Shown here: positions 1 to 8,691 of the stretch, piece after piece
Position numbering within the stretch: position 1 is the stretch's first letter
Layout of the letters: each line of letters starts with the position of its first letter
Assembly (NCBI RefSeq): GCF_000390185.1
Contig: NZ_AQHR01000085.1
Coordinates: 124,001 to 188,000 of the forward strand
DNA from: Lunatimonas lonarensis
GTDB lineage: Bacteria > Bacteroidota > Bacteroidia > Cytophagales > Cyclobacteriaceae
DNA: 64,000 bases
Direction: 5' to 3'
Notes under the pieces: model-generated
What the model was told of the DNA's origin: nothing
Database searches by the model: none
Seen by the model: the letters and a program-made list of their open reading frames with translations, nothing else
Position numbers and translations under genes: made by a program

Positions 1-214
1 CACAGGCCATTTCGGTATAGCTAAAAGTAAAGGTGATGTACATCAAGATGATGAAAGCGACAGCTATGGCAAGGCCCCAGGTACCTCCCTCTGCAAGACC
101 CAGATTCCATCCAAAATAATTACCAGAAATAACATAGCCTACACCTAAACCCCATAACATGAAAGGGCCCAGCGTTTTCTTAAGTTGCTCATTAGTTGGT
201 GCTTGTTGACTCAT
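1..214 (-). CDS. Ethanolamine permease-like APC transporter (5' part only)
   Basis: The gene runs off the left edge; only the first 71 codons are present, read leftwards from the ATG at 214-212. The peptide begins MSQQAPTNEQLKKTLGPF and continues through GLGVGYVISGNYFGWN to a hydrophobic stretch. Charged N-terminus followed by the WGLGVGYVISG segment is typical of ethanolamine permeases of the amino acid-polyamine-organocation superfamily, which import ethanolamine across the inner membrane. About 376 bp separate it from the divergent dehydrogenase gene. No ethanolamine ammonia-lyase gene is visible on this side, so the substrate is a family-based inference from a short piece. Confidence 0.7.
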   Translation of the reverse strand, partial: MSQQAPTNEQLKKTLGPFMLWGLGVGYVISGNYFGWNLGLAEGGTWGLAIAVAFIILMYITFTFSYTEMAC

Positions 215-590
215 AGGTACAGGTAGACGAGTGGTGGTTGGTGAATGCTTTAAACCGAAACAATATCGACTAACCCCTCTTCATTTTCGTAGGGAATCAA
301 TAATTTCTTTGTTGATTTGCTAAATATATCAAAGAATGCAATACAAGTAGGTGCCTAGATGGAAGAAATTCTAAAAATTTGTTAACAACTCAGCCCCGTT
401 GATTTACCACTATAAAGCTGACTTCTGCCGCCCTCTTAGGCAAATTCCAGCTAAACCCTGTAACTTCGTAAGAATATCAATTCAAAATCTGTATCAAACC
501 AACCACAACACGCGTTTAACCAAGTTGGCTAACCTAGGTCACAGCCTCAAAGCAAATACGTTAATTTTACCAAAAGAAAGGAAAAAGGAG
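215..590. other. Divergent intergenic region, no gene seen
   Basis: This 376-bp stretch separates the divergent permease and 3-hydroxyacyl-CoA dehydrogenase starts. The reading frame of the dehydrogenase stays open back to an ATG at 399, but the codons before 591 encode no recognisable family sequence. It must hold both promoters. On the minus strand near 325-345 there is a near match (TATATTTA) to the Bacteroidota -7 box TAnnTTTG; I do not regard it as proven. Confidence 0.4.
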
Positions 591-1481
591 ATGCAACACA
601 TTGCAGTCATTGGTGCAGGCACGATGGGAAATGGTATCGCGCATGTCTTTGCCCAGCAAGGGTTTGAAGTGGTGTTGGTTGACTTATCCGCCGAAAGGTT
701 GGAAAAGGCGGTTCAGTCCATCGCACTGAACTTGGATAGACAGGTCAGAAAAGGGATCATTTCAGTAGAGGAAAAACCGGGGATACTGGCCAGAATTAAC
801 ACATCTACCCACTTGGAAAATGGCACACGCGTTGCGGAACTGGTTGTTGAGGCTGCTTCTGAGGATTTCGCCATCAAGCGGGACCTTTTTCGGGAGCTGG
901 ACAGACTCTGCCCTCCTTCGGCTATTTTGGCCACCAACACATCCTCCCTATCGATCACCGCACTGGCCTCCTGTACAAAGCGTCCCGAGCAGGTGATAGG
1001 CATGCACTTTATGAATCCGGTACCCGTGATGAAGCTCGTAGAAGTCATTAGGGGCTACAGTACTTCGGATGAAGTTTGTTCTGCCGTCATGCAGCTAAGC
1101 AGACAGTTGGGAAAAGACCCCGTGGAGGTAAATGACTATCCCGGCTTCATCGCAAACCGTATTTTGATGCCAATGATCAATGAAGCAGTTTATGCGTTGT
1201 ACGAAGGCGTGGCAGGAGTGGAAGAAATAGATACCGTGATGAGGACCGGCATGGCGCACCCCATGGGACCGCTCCAACTGGCCGATTTCATTGGACTGGA
1301 TGTATGCCTATCCATTCTTAGGGTCTTGCAGCAGGGATTTGGCCATCCCAAATATGCCCCCTGCCCATTACTTGTCAATATGGTGGAAGCTGGGATGAAG
1401 GGAGTCAAATCAGGAGAGGGCTTCTACACCTACCAAAGAGGGTACAAAGATTTTGAAGTTTCCTCACGATTTAAATCTTAG
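591..1481 (+). CDS. 3-hydroxyacyl-CoA (3-hydroxybutyryl-CoA) dehydrogenase
   Basis: NAD-dependent oxidation of 3-hydroxyacyl-CoA to 3-ketoacyl-CoA in the cytoplasm, for fatty acid or butanoate metabolism. The ATG at 591 is chosen although the frame is open from 399, because the Rossmann fold starts immediately (IAVIGAGTMGNGIAHVFAQ with GxGxxG) and a purine-rich GGAAAAAGGAG precedes it. The 296-residue length fits the single-domain family of about 280-300. Visible family marks include NTSSLSITALA, GMHFMNPVPVMKLVEV (catalytic His-Glu region) and the C-terminal domain motif PGFIANRILMPMINEA. The deoxynucleoside kinase starts 8 bp downstream on the same strand, so the two are probably cotranscribed. 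A second paralogue lies at 30030-31052. Confidence 0.93.
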   Translation: MQHIAVIGAGTMGNGIAHVFAQQGFEVVLVDLSAERLEKAVQSIALNLDRQVRKGIISVEEKPGILARINTSTHLENGTRVAELVVEAASEDFAIKRDLFRELDRLCPPSAILATNTSSLSITALASCTKRPEQVIGMHFMNPVPVMKLVEVIRGYSTSDEVCSAVMQLSRQLGKDPVEVNDYPGFIANRILMPMINEAVYALYEGVAGVEEIDTVMRTGMAHPMGPLQLADFIGLDVCLSILRVLQQGFGHPKYAPCPLLVNMVEAGMKGVKSGEGFYTYQRGYKDFEVSSRFKS

Positions 1482-1489
1482 AAAATTCG

Positions 1490-2107
1490 ATGCATATAGC
1501 AGTAGCCGGAAACATTGGGTGCGGAAAGACCACCCTTACCACTAGACTTTCTAGACATTATGGCTGGAAAGCGGAGTTTGAGCCGGTGGAAAACAATCCC
1601 TACTTGGCAGATTTTTACCAAGATATGCCTACCTGGGCTTTTCATCTTCAGGTATTCTTCCTTCATAGCCGCTTTCGGCAGATGACCCGCATCATGCAGG
1701 ACGCCGGAAGTACCGTACAGGATCGGACCATTTATGAGGATGCCCATATTTTTGCCGCAAACCTTCACCAAAACGGTATCTTAACCAATAGGGACTATCA
1801 AAATTACCGATCGCTTTATGATTCCATGATCGAGTACATTACCCCGCCTGATTTGTTGATCTACCTTCGGGCAGATATGGGCACCCTCGTTGCACAGATT
1901 GAAAAAAGAGGACGTGAATTTGAAAGGAGCATACGGATAGACTATCTAAAGAGTCTAAACCAACAATACGAAAAGTGGATTTCCGATTACGGCAAGAGCA
2001 AATTACTCGTTGTCGATGTGTCAAAACTGGACTTTGTGGGCAGACAGGAAGATTTTGCCTATATCGTAGAGGGTATTGATCGGGAGCTTTATGGGCTATT
2101 TAGGTAG
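1490..2107 (+). CDS. Deoxynucleoside kinase (dNK/dGK-dAK family)
   Basis: Phosphorylates deoxynucleosides with ATP in the salvage pathway. The 205-residue protein opens with a P-loop (AVAGNIGCGKTTL, about residues 4-16), has EPVENNPYL typical of the family's substrate-binding glutamate region, an ERxIYED-type motif (DRTIYEDAHIFA) and a lid region with arginines (KRGREFERSI, about 139-148). Length matches bacterial deoxyadenosine/deoxyguanosine kinases. It follows the dehydrogenase by 8 bp. Substrate preference cannot be fixed from sequence. Confidence 0.92.
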   Translation: MHIAVAGNIGCGKTTLTTRLSRHYGWKAEFEPVENNPYLADFYQDMPTWAFHLQVFFLHSRFRQMTRIMQDAGSTVQDRTIYEDAHIFAANLHQNGILTNRDYQNYRSLYDSMIEYITPPDLLIYLRADMGTLVAQIEKRGREFERSIRIDYLKSLNQQYEKWISDYGKSKLLVVDVSKLDFVGRQEDFAYIVEGIDRELYGLFR

Positions 2108-2115
2108 AAAGATTT

Positions 2116-2760
2116 TTACGCTGTTTTTCTTACCAGCCAGTTGGCAATAAGCATACGGGTCTTTTCGTCTGGTCTTAACAATAACTGATCAACCTTCTTT
2201 AAGCTACCGCTTATTAACAGGGTTTCATAGCCAGAGATTCGGATCAACTTGTATCCCTGAAGGCGGGAAATAAGGTCGTACTGAAGATCGTTATACGCAT
2301 TAAGTTTCCAGCCCGATGACCCGTTGCCAGAGAGATCTCCAGGCGGCTCGGCATTGCCAAAACATTGCGCAGCCAACGGAGGCCCATACCAAACACGTTC
2401 CTGCATGCCCGCCTGCAAGCATTGTCTTTCAAACTGCCGGCACAATCGCACATAGCTTCCTTGCCAGGGAAAATAAAAAGCACCATAAAGCCCCGTCTGT
2501 AAGGTTTCCAATCGATAGCGGTTGAAATGTACCTCATCGTCAAACACAAAAAGACAGCGGTCGATTTGGAAATCTAGGCGCAGCTGCCGAAGCTTTGGGG
2601 GATTGCCCAGCCCTCCGATTGAACGGTAACCCGCCTCCAAGAGACTTTCAGACGTGGTATCCCAAATAGAACCGGATACTTCGATCCTACAATCAGGCAC
2701 ATATTCTTGTCCCTTTGTATCCAAGGCCCGAAGAAGATGATTAACTTTTATTCGATGCAC
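2116..2760 (-). CDS. Conserved hypothetical protein
   Basis: A 214-residue protein convergent with the kinase, only 8 bp from its stop. I do not recognise a named family. It looks cytoplasmic: no signal peptide or membrane segment. It has a run of Cys residues in its middle (RLCRQFERQCLQ) and a charged C-terminus ending LVRKTA. The segment FDDEVHFNRYRLETL followed by Trp/Tyr-rich sequence loosely recalls DNA-end-processing proteins, but I do not assign it. Coding status is supported by the full-length frame, normal composition and tight packing between neighbours. Confidence 0.65.
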   Translation of the reverse strand: MHRIKVNHLLRALDTKGQEYVPDCRIEVSGSIWDTTSESLLEAGYRSIGGLGNPPKLRQLRLDFQIDRCLFVFDDEVHFNRYRLETLQTGLYGAFYFPWQGSYVRLCRQFERQCLQAGMQERVWYGPPLAAQCFGNAEPPGDLSGNGSSGWKLNAYNDLQYDLISRLQGYKLIRISGYETLLISGSLKKVDQLLLRPDEKTRMLIANWLVRKTA

Positions 2761-2837
2761 AGGCAGTAATTTTGACAGGATTCCCCACTTTTACGTGCGA
2801 AGTTAACGGAATCATGGGAGCCAGAAAAATAAAAATG

Positions 2838-3002
2838 CTAGTCAGCTTCCGAGCCTGCCGCATCGGACGGCGCCATCCGTTCCTTAAGGTTGCCTTTTGA
2901 ACCGGGGAAAGTAGTTCTCGAAGCGATATCCCAACTCACAATTAATATTATTACCAAGAAGATAACACCCAACAGAAGAAATATCAATTTATTTTTATTC
3001 AT
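2838..3002 (-). CDS. Small single-pass membrane protein, 54 aa
   Basis: A short reading frame, ATG at 3002-3000 and stop TAG at 2840-2838. The protein starts MNKNKLIFLLLGVIFLVI, followed by ILIVSWDIASRTTFPGS and a charged tail KGNLKERMAPSD. One transmembrane helix (about residues 5-24) precedes a short polar tail of about 30 residues. Lys-rich start, helix and ordered tail look like a genuine small membrane protein rather than chance. Function unknown. It is divergent from the HPt gene and separated from the hypothetical gene at 2116-2760 by 77 bp. Confidence 0.7.
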   Translation of the reverse strand: MNKNKLIFLLLGVIFLVIILIVSWDIASRTTFPGSKGNLKERMAPSDAAGSEAD

Positions 3003-3211
3003 TGCCTTGACTATGCTACTAGCTGCCCTTCCGTCTTAAACCCTACCTTCATAAAAAAGTTCATTCCGCAGAAGCATTTGGCAGAACCACCGCATTTTTT
3101 GAACCAATCGATTTTTTTAAGAACAAACTTACTTAATTTTACCACTTAGAACACGGGAGGCCTTTTATCCTATATGACAAGGCAGTCTTGCTCCGAAGAA
3201 ACCAAATCGCC

Positions 3212-3550
3212 ATGTTTAAGTACCTAGATAGAGAGAAGATTTTTCATTTTTTCGAAGAGGAGGAAATGGTATCCGAAATGCTGGGCTTAATTTTGGCGAC
3301 GAACATACGAGAATTAAAGAACTTAAAATCAATCTACGATTCGGGAGACTACGAACGGCTACGTAAAACCTGCCACAAATCAAAACCAACCATGCTTTAC
3401 CTGGGGTCTACGTATTTACGCGACGAACTGGAACAGGTAGAACGAAATATTCCCGAGAAATTCGAAGATTTATATCCTCCATTCCTTGATAAAATTGCTG
3501 AATTGGAGGCGGAAATCGGAGACTTTTTAAGAGAGATTTCCAACGAGTAA
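3212..3550 (+). CDS. Stand-alone histidine phosphotransfer (HPt) protein
   Basis: A 112-residue, mostly helical acidic protein. The segment RLRKTCHKSKPTMLYLG (about residues 49-65) matches the HPt phosphorelay helix, in which the His of the HxxK motif takes a phosphoryl group from a response-regulator receiver and passes it on. The ATG at 3212 is preferred over an upstream TTG at 3188. No sensor kinase or response regulator is nearby, so its partners are encoded elsewhere. It lies 28 bp ahead of the gamma-glutamyltransferase gene. HPt assignment is moderately sure since the domain is short and divergent. Confidence 0.72.
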   Translation: MFKYLDREKIFHFFEEEEMVSEMLGLILATNIRELKNLKSIYDSGDYERLRKTCHKSKPTMLYLGSTYLRDELEQVERNIPEKFEDLYPPFLDKIAELEAEIGDFLREISNE

Positions 3551-3578
3551 CAGAATTTAAACCACTAACACAATACCT

Positions 3579-5279
3579 ATGAAAGCGACTCTAACCGTAC
3601 AAACGTTCACGTTGATGTTGGCCACCTTGTTGTGGTCATCCTGTTCTACCCAAGAAGATCAAGGCATAAGAGGTCTTATCTCAGAAAAAGCCATGGTCGT
3701 ATCTGCCCACCCACTGGCGTCTGAAGTGGGCAAATCCATCTTGGAAAAAGGTGGCAATGCGGTGGATGCCGCCATAGCCGTTCATTTTGCCTTAGCTGTC
3801 GTATACCCAGAAGCCGGAAACATTGGCGGTGGTGGCTTTTTTGTGATTCGCCAAAACGATGCGTCGTACCACAGCTTGGACTTTAGGGAAAGAGGCCCCT
3901 TAAATTCCCACCCGGATATGTATCTCGATGAAAACGGAGAGGTGATCGACCGCCTAAGCCTGAAAGGTCATTTGGCCTCCGGTGTTCCTGGTGCCGTAGA
4001 TGGGATGGTAAAAGCCTTTCAGAAGTTTGGCAGTCTAGCCTGGGAAGACCTCGTTCAGCCTTCCATCGAGTTAGCGGCCAAAGGGTTTGTTCTCACAGAG
4101 GACGAGGCCAATAAGTTTAATCGAGCCACGGAATTATTCCAACGCTATTCAACGGTCGATCCGGTTCAGTTCACCGGCAAAAGTTGGGAGGCAGGCGATA
4201 CCCTCGTTCAATCCGAACTTGCCGAAACGCTAACACAGATACGCGATCACCAACGCGAAGGCTTTTATGCCGGACCGGTAGCGGATTACATCGTTGAGGA
4301 AATGCAACGGGGCGGTGGAATCATCAGCCACGAGGATCTTGCCAGCTATGAAAGCACCTGGCGGCAGCCACTGATAGGAGAATACAAAGGGCATAAGATC
4401 ATTACGATGGGCCCACCCAGCAGCGGGGGGCTGATCATCCTTCAGATGTTGGGCACGATGAAGAATTTTGATGTTTCCAACAAAGGAGATCGTTATGCCG
4501 ACTACCTGCATCTGAAAACGGAGATGGAGCGGCGTGTCTACGCAGATAGAGCCGCCTATATGGCCGATTCGGATTACTACCCAGTGCCTATTGAAGACTT
4601 GTTGAATGAAGAATACCTGAAAGAACGTTTTCTTTCCTTTAATCCCGAAAGGGCTACCCCCTCCGCCGAAGTTCAGGAAGGAAACCTATTGAGCATGAGT
4701 GAAGAAACCACCCATTTTTCGGTGGTAGACCCCATGGGCAATGCAGTGGCCTGCACAACTACGTTAAATGGTGGAATGGGCTCTTCGGTGGTGGTATCAG
4801 GGGCTGGTTTTGTTTTGAACAATGAAATGGATGATTTTTCCATCAAGCCCGGGCATCCAAACATGTTTGGCGTTTTGGGAGGTGAAGCCAACAAAGTGGA
4901 ACCTGGCAAACGTATGTTAAGCTCCATGACGCCCACTATCCTTGAAAAAGACGGTGACCTCTACATGGTAGTGGGCACTCCCGGAGGTTCGACCATCCCT
5001 ACATCCGTATTTCAAACCATTGTAAATGTCATCGAATTTGGCATGGGGATGCAGGAGGCTGTGAACGAAAAGCGCTTTCATAGTCAGTGGCAACCGGAAG
5101 TAATCTCTTACGAAAAAGGTGCGCTGACTGGAAATATCCAGGAAATCCTAGAAGCGAAAGGACATGAGTTGTCCGAGCGAAGCAGCATAGGAAGAGTGGA
5201 CGCAATTCTCCGGCTGCCAGACGGCAGATGGGAAGCGGGGGCAGATCCAAGAGGAATGGATGCAGCGGCGGGCTTTTAG
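3579..5279 (+). CDS. ggt: Gamma-glutamyltransferase, lipoprotein
   Basis: Cleaves and transfers the gamma-glutamyl group of glutathione and related compounds outside the cytoplasm. The 566-residue precursor has a lipoprotein signal (lipobox ending at Cys22, TLLWSSC), so it is probably anchored in the periplasm or outer membrane. The N-terminal half has GNAVDAAIAV and the GNIGGGGF region. The autoprocessing site is visible: ETTHFSVVD with the nucleophile Thr at about residue 377, followed by NNEMDDFS and the SSMTPT and GTPGGSTIP substrate loops. This marks the large/small subunit boundary. Length is as expected. A hairpin terminator overlaps the stop codon. Confidence 0.95.
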   Translation: MKATLTVQTFTLMLATLLWSSCSTQEDQGIRGLISEKAMVVSAHPLASEVGKSILEKGGNAVDAAIAVHFALAVVYPEAGNIGGGGFFVIRQNDASYHSLDFRERGPLNSHPDMYLDENGEVIDRLSLKGHLASGVPGAVDGMVKAFQKFGSLAWEDLVQPSIELAAKGFVLTEDEANKFNRATELFQRYSTVDPVQFTGKSWEAGDTLVQSELAETLTQIRDHQREGFYAGPVADYIVEEMQRGGGIISHEDLASYESTWRQPLIGEYKGHKIITMGPPSSGGLIILQMLGTMKNFDVSNKGDRYADYLHLKTEMERRVYADRAAYMADSDYYPVPIEDLLNEEYLKERFLSFNPERATPSAEVQEGNLLSMSEETTHFSVVDPMGNAVACTTTLNGGMGSSVVVSGAGFVLNNEMDDFSIKPGHPNMFGVLGGEANKVEPGKRMLSSMTPTILEKDGDLYMVVGTPGGSTIPTSVFQTIVNVIEFGMGMQEAVNEKRFHSQWQPEVISYEKGALTGNIQEILEAKGHELSERSSIGRVDAILRLPDGRWEAGADPRGMDAAAGF

Positions 5280-5295
5280 CCGCCGCTTCTTTTTG
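5264..5295 (+). terminator. Intrinsic terminator overlapping the ggt stop codon
   Basis: AGCGGCGG (5264-5271) and CCGCCGCT (5280-5287) form a perfect 8-bp GC-rich stem with the stop TAG (5277-5279) in the 8-nt loop, followed by TCTTTTT. It should separate ggt from the ABC transporter gene downstream. Confidence 0.75.
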
Positions 5296-5428
5296 GCTGT
5301 GTGTGTTTAAACTGTCTAAGGGTGAACCAACCGCCGGTAATGGAAGATAGCAAAAAAAACGGAGGCATAAGGAACCAAAGCGCAGGTTTTGGCATTTACC
5401 TGAGGTCTAAAAGAATCCTGCATAACCC

Positions 5429-7177
5429 ATGGCCAAGAAAAAACTTCCGGACCGAATTACCATCTCCAAGGTCTTCAAAACAATTGTCTGGCCACGACGG
5501 AGGCAGGTTTTTATAGGCTTGGGCTTGATCGTTGTCAGTAGACTCTCCGGCTTGGTATTGCCGTGGGCGTCCAAGTACTTGATGGACGACGTTATTCCTT
5601 CTTCAAACTTTGAACTGTTGCAATGGCTGATCGCAGCAGTAGCGGGTGCTGTTGTCATACAGTCCGTCAGCTCCTACGCACTTACCCAAATACTGAGCGT
5701 GGAGGCCCAGCATCTAATCTCCAAACTGCGCGCTCAAGTGCAGGCCCATATTATCAGGCTCCCGATCCGATTTTATGACACCGCCAAAACAGGTGAATTG
5801 GTCTCTAGGGTAATGACCGATGTAGAGGGTGTACGCAATCTGGTAGGTACCGGACTGGCGCAAATGGTCGGAGGCGTGTTGACTTCGCTTATCTGTTTGG
5901 TTTTGCTAATTTCCATTAGCCCCACACTCACAGCCTTCGTGCTGGTTCCGGTTGGCATATTTGGCTTGATTTCGATGAAAGCATTCGGAAAAATCAGGCC
6001 GATCTTCCGAGAACGTGGAAAACTCAACGCGGAGGTAACCGGTCGGCTTACCGAAACACTGGGTGGCATTCGGGTGATTAAGGGCTTTAACGCCGAAAAT
6101 CAGGAAATCTCAATTTTTGAAGAAGGGGTAAACCGCCTTTTCTTAAACGTAAAAAGTAGCCTCACCACCACCAGTTTTGTCACGAGCGCGGCCACGCTCC
6201 TTTTGGGACTGGCCTCTGCCGGGATTATGGGTATAGGAGGCTATATGATCATGACCGAAACCCTTACCTTTGGTGATTTCCTCGCATTTACCCTGTTATT
6301 GGGATTCATGATTGCACCCATCTTGCAGATGAGCAACATTGGTAGCCAACTCACAGAGGCCTTTGCGGGACTTGATAGAACCGAGGAGCTAATGAATCAA
6401 CCCCTTGAGACGGCGGATTCAGTAAGAACGATAGATATCGGCGGTATCAAGGGGGATATTCGCTTTGATAGGGTATCCTTTGCCTACGAGGCAGATCAAC
6501 CCGTGGTCAAAGAGGTCAGTTTTCATGCACCTGCTGGCACGGTAACCGCGTTGGTAGGGAGCTCCGGATCCGGAAAAACCACGATCTCCGGATTGGTAGC
6601 CTCTTTTCTGAACCCTACTTCCGGTGAGATTACCGTGGATGGTCTGGATTTGCGACAAGTTAAACTGGAGAGCTATCGGAGCCAGCTAGGGGTTGTTTTG
6701 CAGGACGATTTCTTATTTGAGGGCACCATACGGCAAAACATCCTTTTTCCAAGACCGGATGCCGGAGATGAACTGCTTCACCAAGCGGTCAATGCTGCCT
6801 ATGTAAATGAGTTTACCGAACGCTTTGAGCAAGGACTCGACACCCTGATCGGGGAAAGAGGGGTAAAGCTTTCCGGAGGACAACGCCAACGGATCGCCAT
6901 CGCCCGGGCTATATTGGCAGACCCCAAGATCCTGATCCTCGACGAGGCGACAAGCAACCTGGATGCTGAAAGCGAACAATATATACAGGCGAGCCTAAAA
7001 GAACTCATGCGGGGAAGAACCACCTTTGTGATTGCCCACCGACTAAGTACCATCCGACAGGCAGATCAGATCCTCGTAATAGAGCAAGGGCGAATCGTGG
7101 AAAGAGGACGGCACGATGAATTGCTTGCCTTGGCAGGCAGGTATTTTCAACTTTACACTTACCAAGCAAGAATTTAG
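5429..7177 (+). CDS. ABC transporter, fused permease/ATPase exporter
   Basis: A 582-residue half-transporter of the MsbA/multidrug exporter type that works as a homodimer in the inner membrane and exports lipids or hydrophobic compounds. The first about 320 residues form the six-helix ABC membrane domain. The C-terminal ATPase shows Walker A (VGSSGSGKTT, about 377-386), the Q-loop (VLQDDFLFEGT), the signature LSGGQRQRIAIARA, Walker B with ILILDEATSNLD and the His switch (VIAHRLST). All motifs are intact. It is separated from ggt by a terminator, and its substrate cannot be read from sequence. Confidence 0.95.
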   Translation: MAKKKLPDRITISKVFKTIVWPRRRQVFIGLGLIVVSRLSGLVLPWASKYLMDDVIPSSNFELLQWLIAAVAGAVVIQSVSSYALTQILSVEAQHLISKLRAQVQAHIIRLPIRFYDTAKTGELVSRVMTDVEGVRNLVGTGLAQMVGGVLTSLICLVLLISISPTLTAFVLVPVGIFGLISMKAFGKIRPIFRERGKLNAEVTGRLTETLGGIRVIKGFNAENQEISIFEEGVNRLFLNVKSSLTTTSFVTSAATLLLGLASAGIMGIGGYMIMTETLTFGDFLAFTLLLGFMIAPILQMSNIGSQLTEAFAGLDRTEELMNQPLETADSVRTIDIGGIKGDIRFDRVSFAYEADQPVVKEVSFHAPAGTVTALVGSSGSGKTTISGLVASFLNPTSGEITVDGLDLRQVKLESYRSQLGVVLQDDFLFEGTIRQNILFPRPDAGDELLHQAVNAAYVNEFTERFEQGLDTLIGERGVKLSGGQRQRIAIARAILADPKILILDEATSNLDAESEQYIQASLKELMRGRTTFVIAHRLSTIRQADQILVIEQGRIVERGRHDELLALAGRYFQLYTYQARI

Positions 7178-7244
7178 GCGATGCCTGCTGATTTTGGATA
7201 AAATAAAGGAAGCATAGTTTCCTGAATTTTGGATAAGTTAGGGT

Positions 7245-7712
7245 ATGCGTTATCTCCTGAAATACAAATTACTTATGGCATTTTTCGTATTTGCCATCCT
7301 ATCCGAATCCCTATTCGGGCAGGCACCCGGTGTGATGCCCCGCACAAAAACAGAATTCCTTCAGATTGCCAATGACCGGGATAGCCTGGTGGCACTTACC
7401 GAGCTTTTCTTTTTACGGCGGCGTGAAGGCAACATCGCCCTTACTGCGGCAGGTGGAACCATGGTGCTTTTGCCATTGGTCATGGCAGGATCCGCAATCG
7501 GTACCGGCCTTTCGGGAGGAAGTGATCCAACAGATAAATTGCAGGCAGCCGCGGTAGTGGGCGGCATGGTAATTTATGCAGGCCTGATCGTTGGGATCCG
7601 GAACAAAATCAAGTTTTCGCGCAATCGGCTCTATCAAGTGATGATCGACTATGACCCTGAAGTCGGCCTGCCGCCTCGGTTAAGATCAAAAACCTCACTC
7701 CCTCCTAGATAG
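7245..7712 (+). CDS. Hypothetical exported or membrane protein
   Basis: 155 residues. An N-terminal hydrophobic signal segment (about 8-25, ending ESLFGQ) is followed by a polar part (about 30-60) and two further hydrophobic stretches (about 66-88 and 97-115) separated by a Gly/Asp-rich turn. The C-terminus is basic. No family is recognised. It ends 35 bp before the convergent DUF4097-like lipoprotein gene. Confidence 0.65.
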   Translation: MRYLLKYKLLMAFFVFAILSESLFGQAPGVMPRTKTEFLQIANDRDSLVALTELFFLRRREGNIALTAAGGTMVLLPLVMAGSAIGTGLSGGSDPTDKLQAAAVVGGMVIYAGLIVGIRNKIKFSRNRLYQVMIDYDPEVGLPPRLRSKTSLPPR

Positions 7713-7746
7713 GCATTCTTATCAGCTCTAAAGGCAAGCAAAACAA

Positions 7747-8691
7747 TCACCGGCCAAGCAACTCCAGCTTGCCCGACTGTACGCTGCCCTTGATGGTATG
7801 TTCAGCCTGATTGTTAATTTGAAGGTCCTTGGATCCGCTTTCTTTTCCAATAGTTAAGTAACCACTGCCCACCGAAAAATCGTAATTGAATTCAGATAAG
7901 GATTGGCTTGCCCTCACTTTCATAAGGCCTGAGGATACCGAGAGGTGTGTGTCCTTTCCAATCCCTCCATCTTCTACCCGCAAATACCCGGAGGAAATGC
8001 TTAGGTCTCCCAACTCCTGTACTCTTTCTACCGTTGCTTTGCCCGATGTCATCGCCCCACTTACCAATCCAGCGACCTCTTTGATTTGAACACTACCACT
8101 TGAACCCTTAAAATACACATCTCCGGCCACTTCCCTGAGAATGCCCATACCTGAGGAAACCCGCATTTCCACATTTCCCGCGACACGCACGGCCTCCAAT
8201 TTTCCGGAGGAGCAGGAAATCTTTAACGTAGTGCAATCCAAGTCCTGAAGCAGCATCTTTCCCGAGCTTACATCAAATTTCAACTCTTCTCCAGATACAT
8301 TTGTCACTTCCACGACACCTGAGGAAGCCTCCAGGTCCAAACGAATCGTTTTGGGGCCCGTCAAGTGCACATGTCCCTTTGTTCTACCCGTCCAAAAAGA
8401 CAACGGGCTATCATTGCCCGGCAAGAATACCTCCAATCGATTACCTTTGCGGCGGAAGCTGATACCCTCCGCGTTTGGTTGGGAAGATTCCAAATAGGCA
8501 CTTGCCGATACGGACTTGGCCCCTTCATCACCTACATAACTTACTTCCAGGGCCCCTCCCCTGACGATGATCTCTTCGACCCCTTCAAAGGTATGTTCTT
8601 CGTCGGTGATTAGCTGGAGCGGCCTGAAGTCACATGCATACAGCGTAAGAACTGTAAACACAAAGCCAAAAATCGGGATCAGTCTACGCAT
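7747..8691 (-). CDS. DUF4097/DUF2807-like lipoprotein (beta-helix adhesin-like)
   Basis: A 314-residue exported lipoprotein (lipobox LTLYAC after MRRLIPIFGFVFTV) with repeated short beta strands of the pattern SSGxxxVxxV: for example EASSGVVEV, VSSGKMLL, CSSGKLEA, VSSGMGIL, GSSGSVQI, TSGKATVE. This periodic SSG turn is characteristic of the DUF4097/DUF2807 right-handed beta-helix families. The ATG at 8691 is chosen because AAAGGA lies 7 nt upstream; it overlaps the end of the TM2 gene by 8 nt (ATGCGTAG), suggesting translational coupling. Function unknown; surface or periplasmic scaffold is inferred. Confidence 0.8.
   Translation of the reverse strand: MRRLIPIFGFVFTVLTLYACDFRPLQLITDEEHTFEGVEEIIVRGGALEVSYVGDEGAKSVSASAYLESSQPNAEGISFRRKGNRLEVFLPGNDSPLSFWTGRTKGHVHLTGPKTIRLDLEASSGVVEVTNVSGEELKFDVSSGKMLLQDLDCTTLKISCSSGKLEAVRVAGNVEMRVSSGMGILREVAGDVYFKGSSGSVQIKEVAGLVSGAMTSGKATVERVQELGDLSISSGYLRVEDGGIGKDTHLSVSSGLMKVRASQSLSEFNYDFSVGSGYLTIGKESGSKDLQINNQAEHTIKGSVQSGKLELLGR

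Noticed and set aside
399-590. N-terminal extension of the first 3-hydroxyacyl-CoA dehydrogenase
   Set aside because: The family's Rossmann fold starts at the ATG at 591, and the upstream codons have no homology to known members.
5301-5516. Open frame of 71 codons overlapping the ABC transporter start
   Set aside because: It overlaps the transporter by about 88 bp in another frame and has no recognisable sequence.
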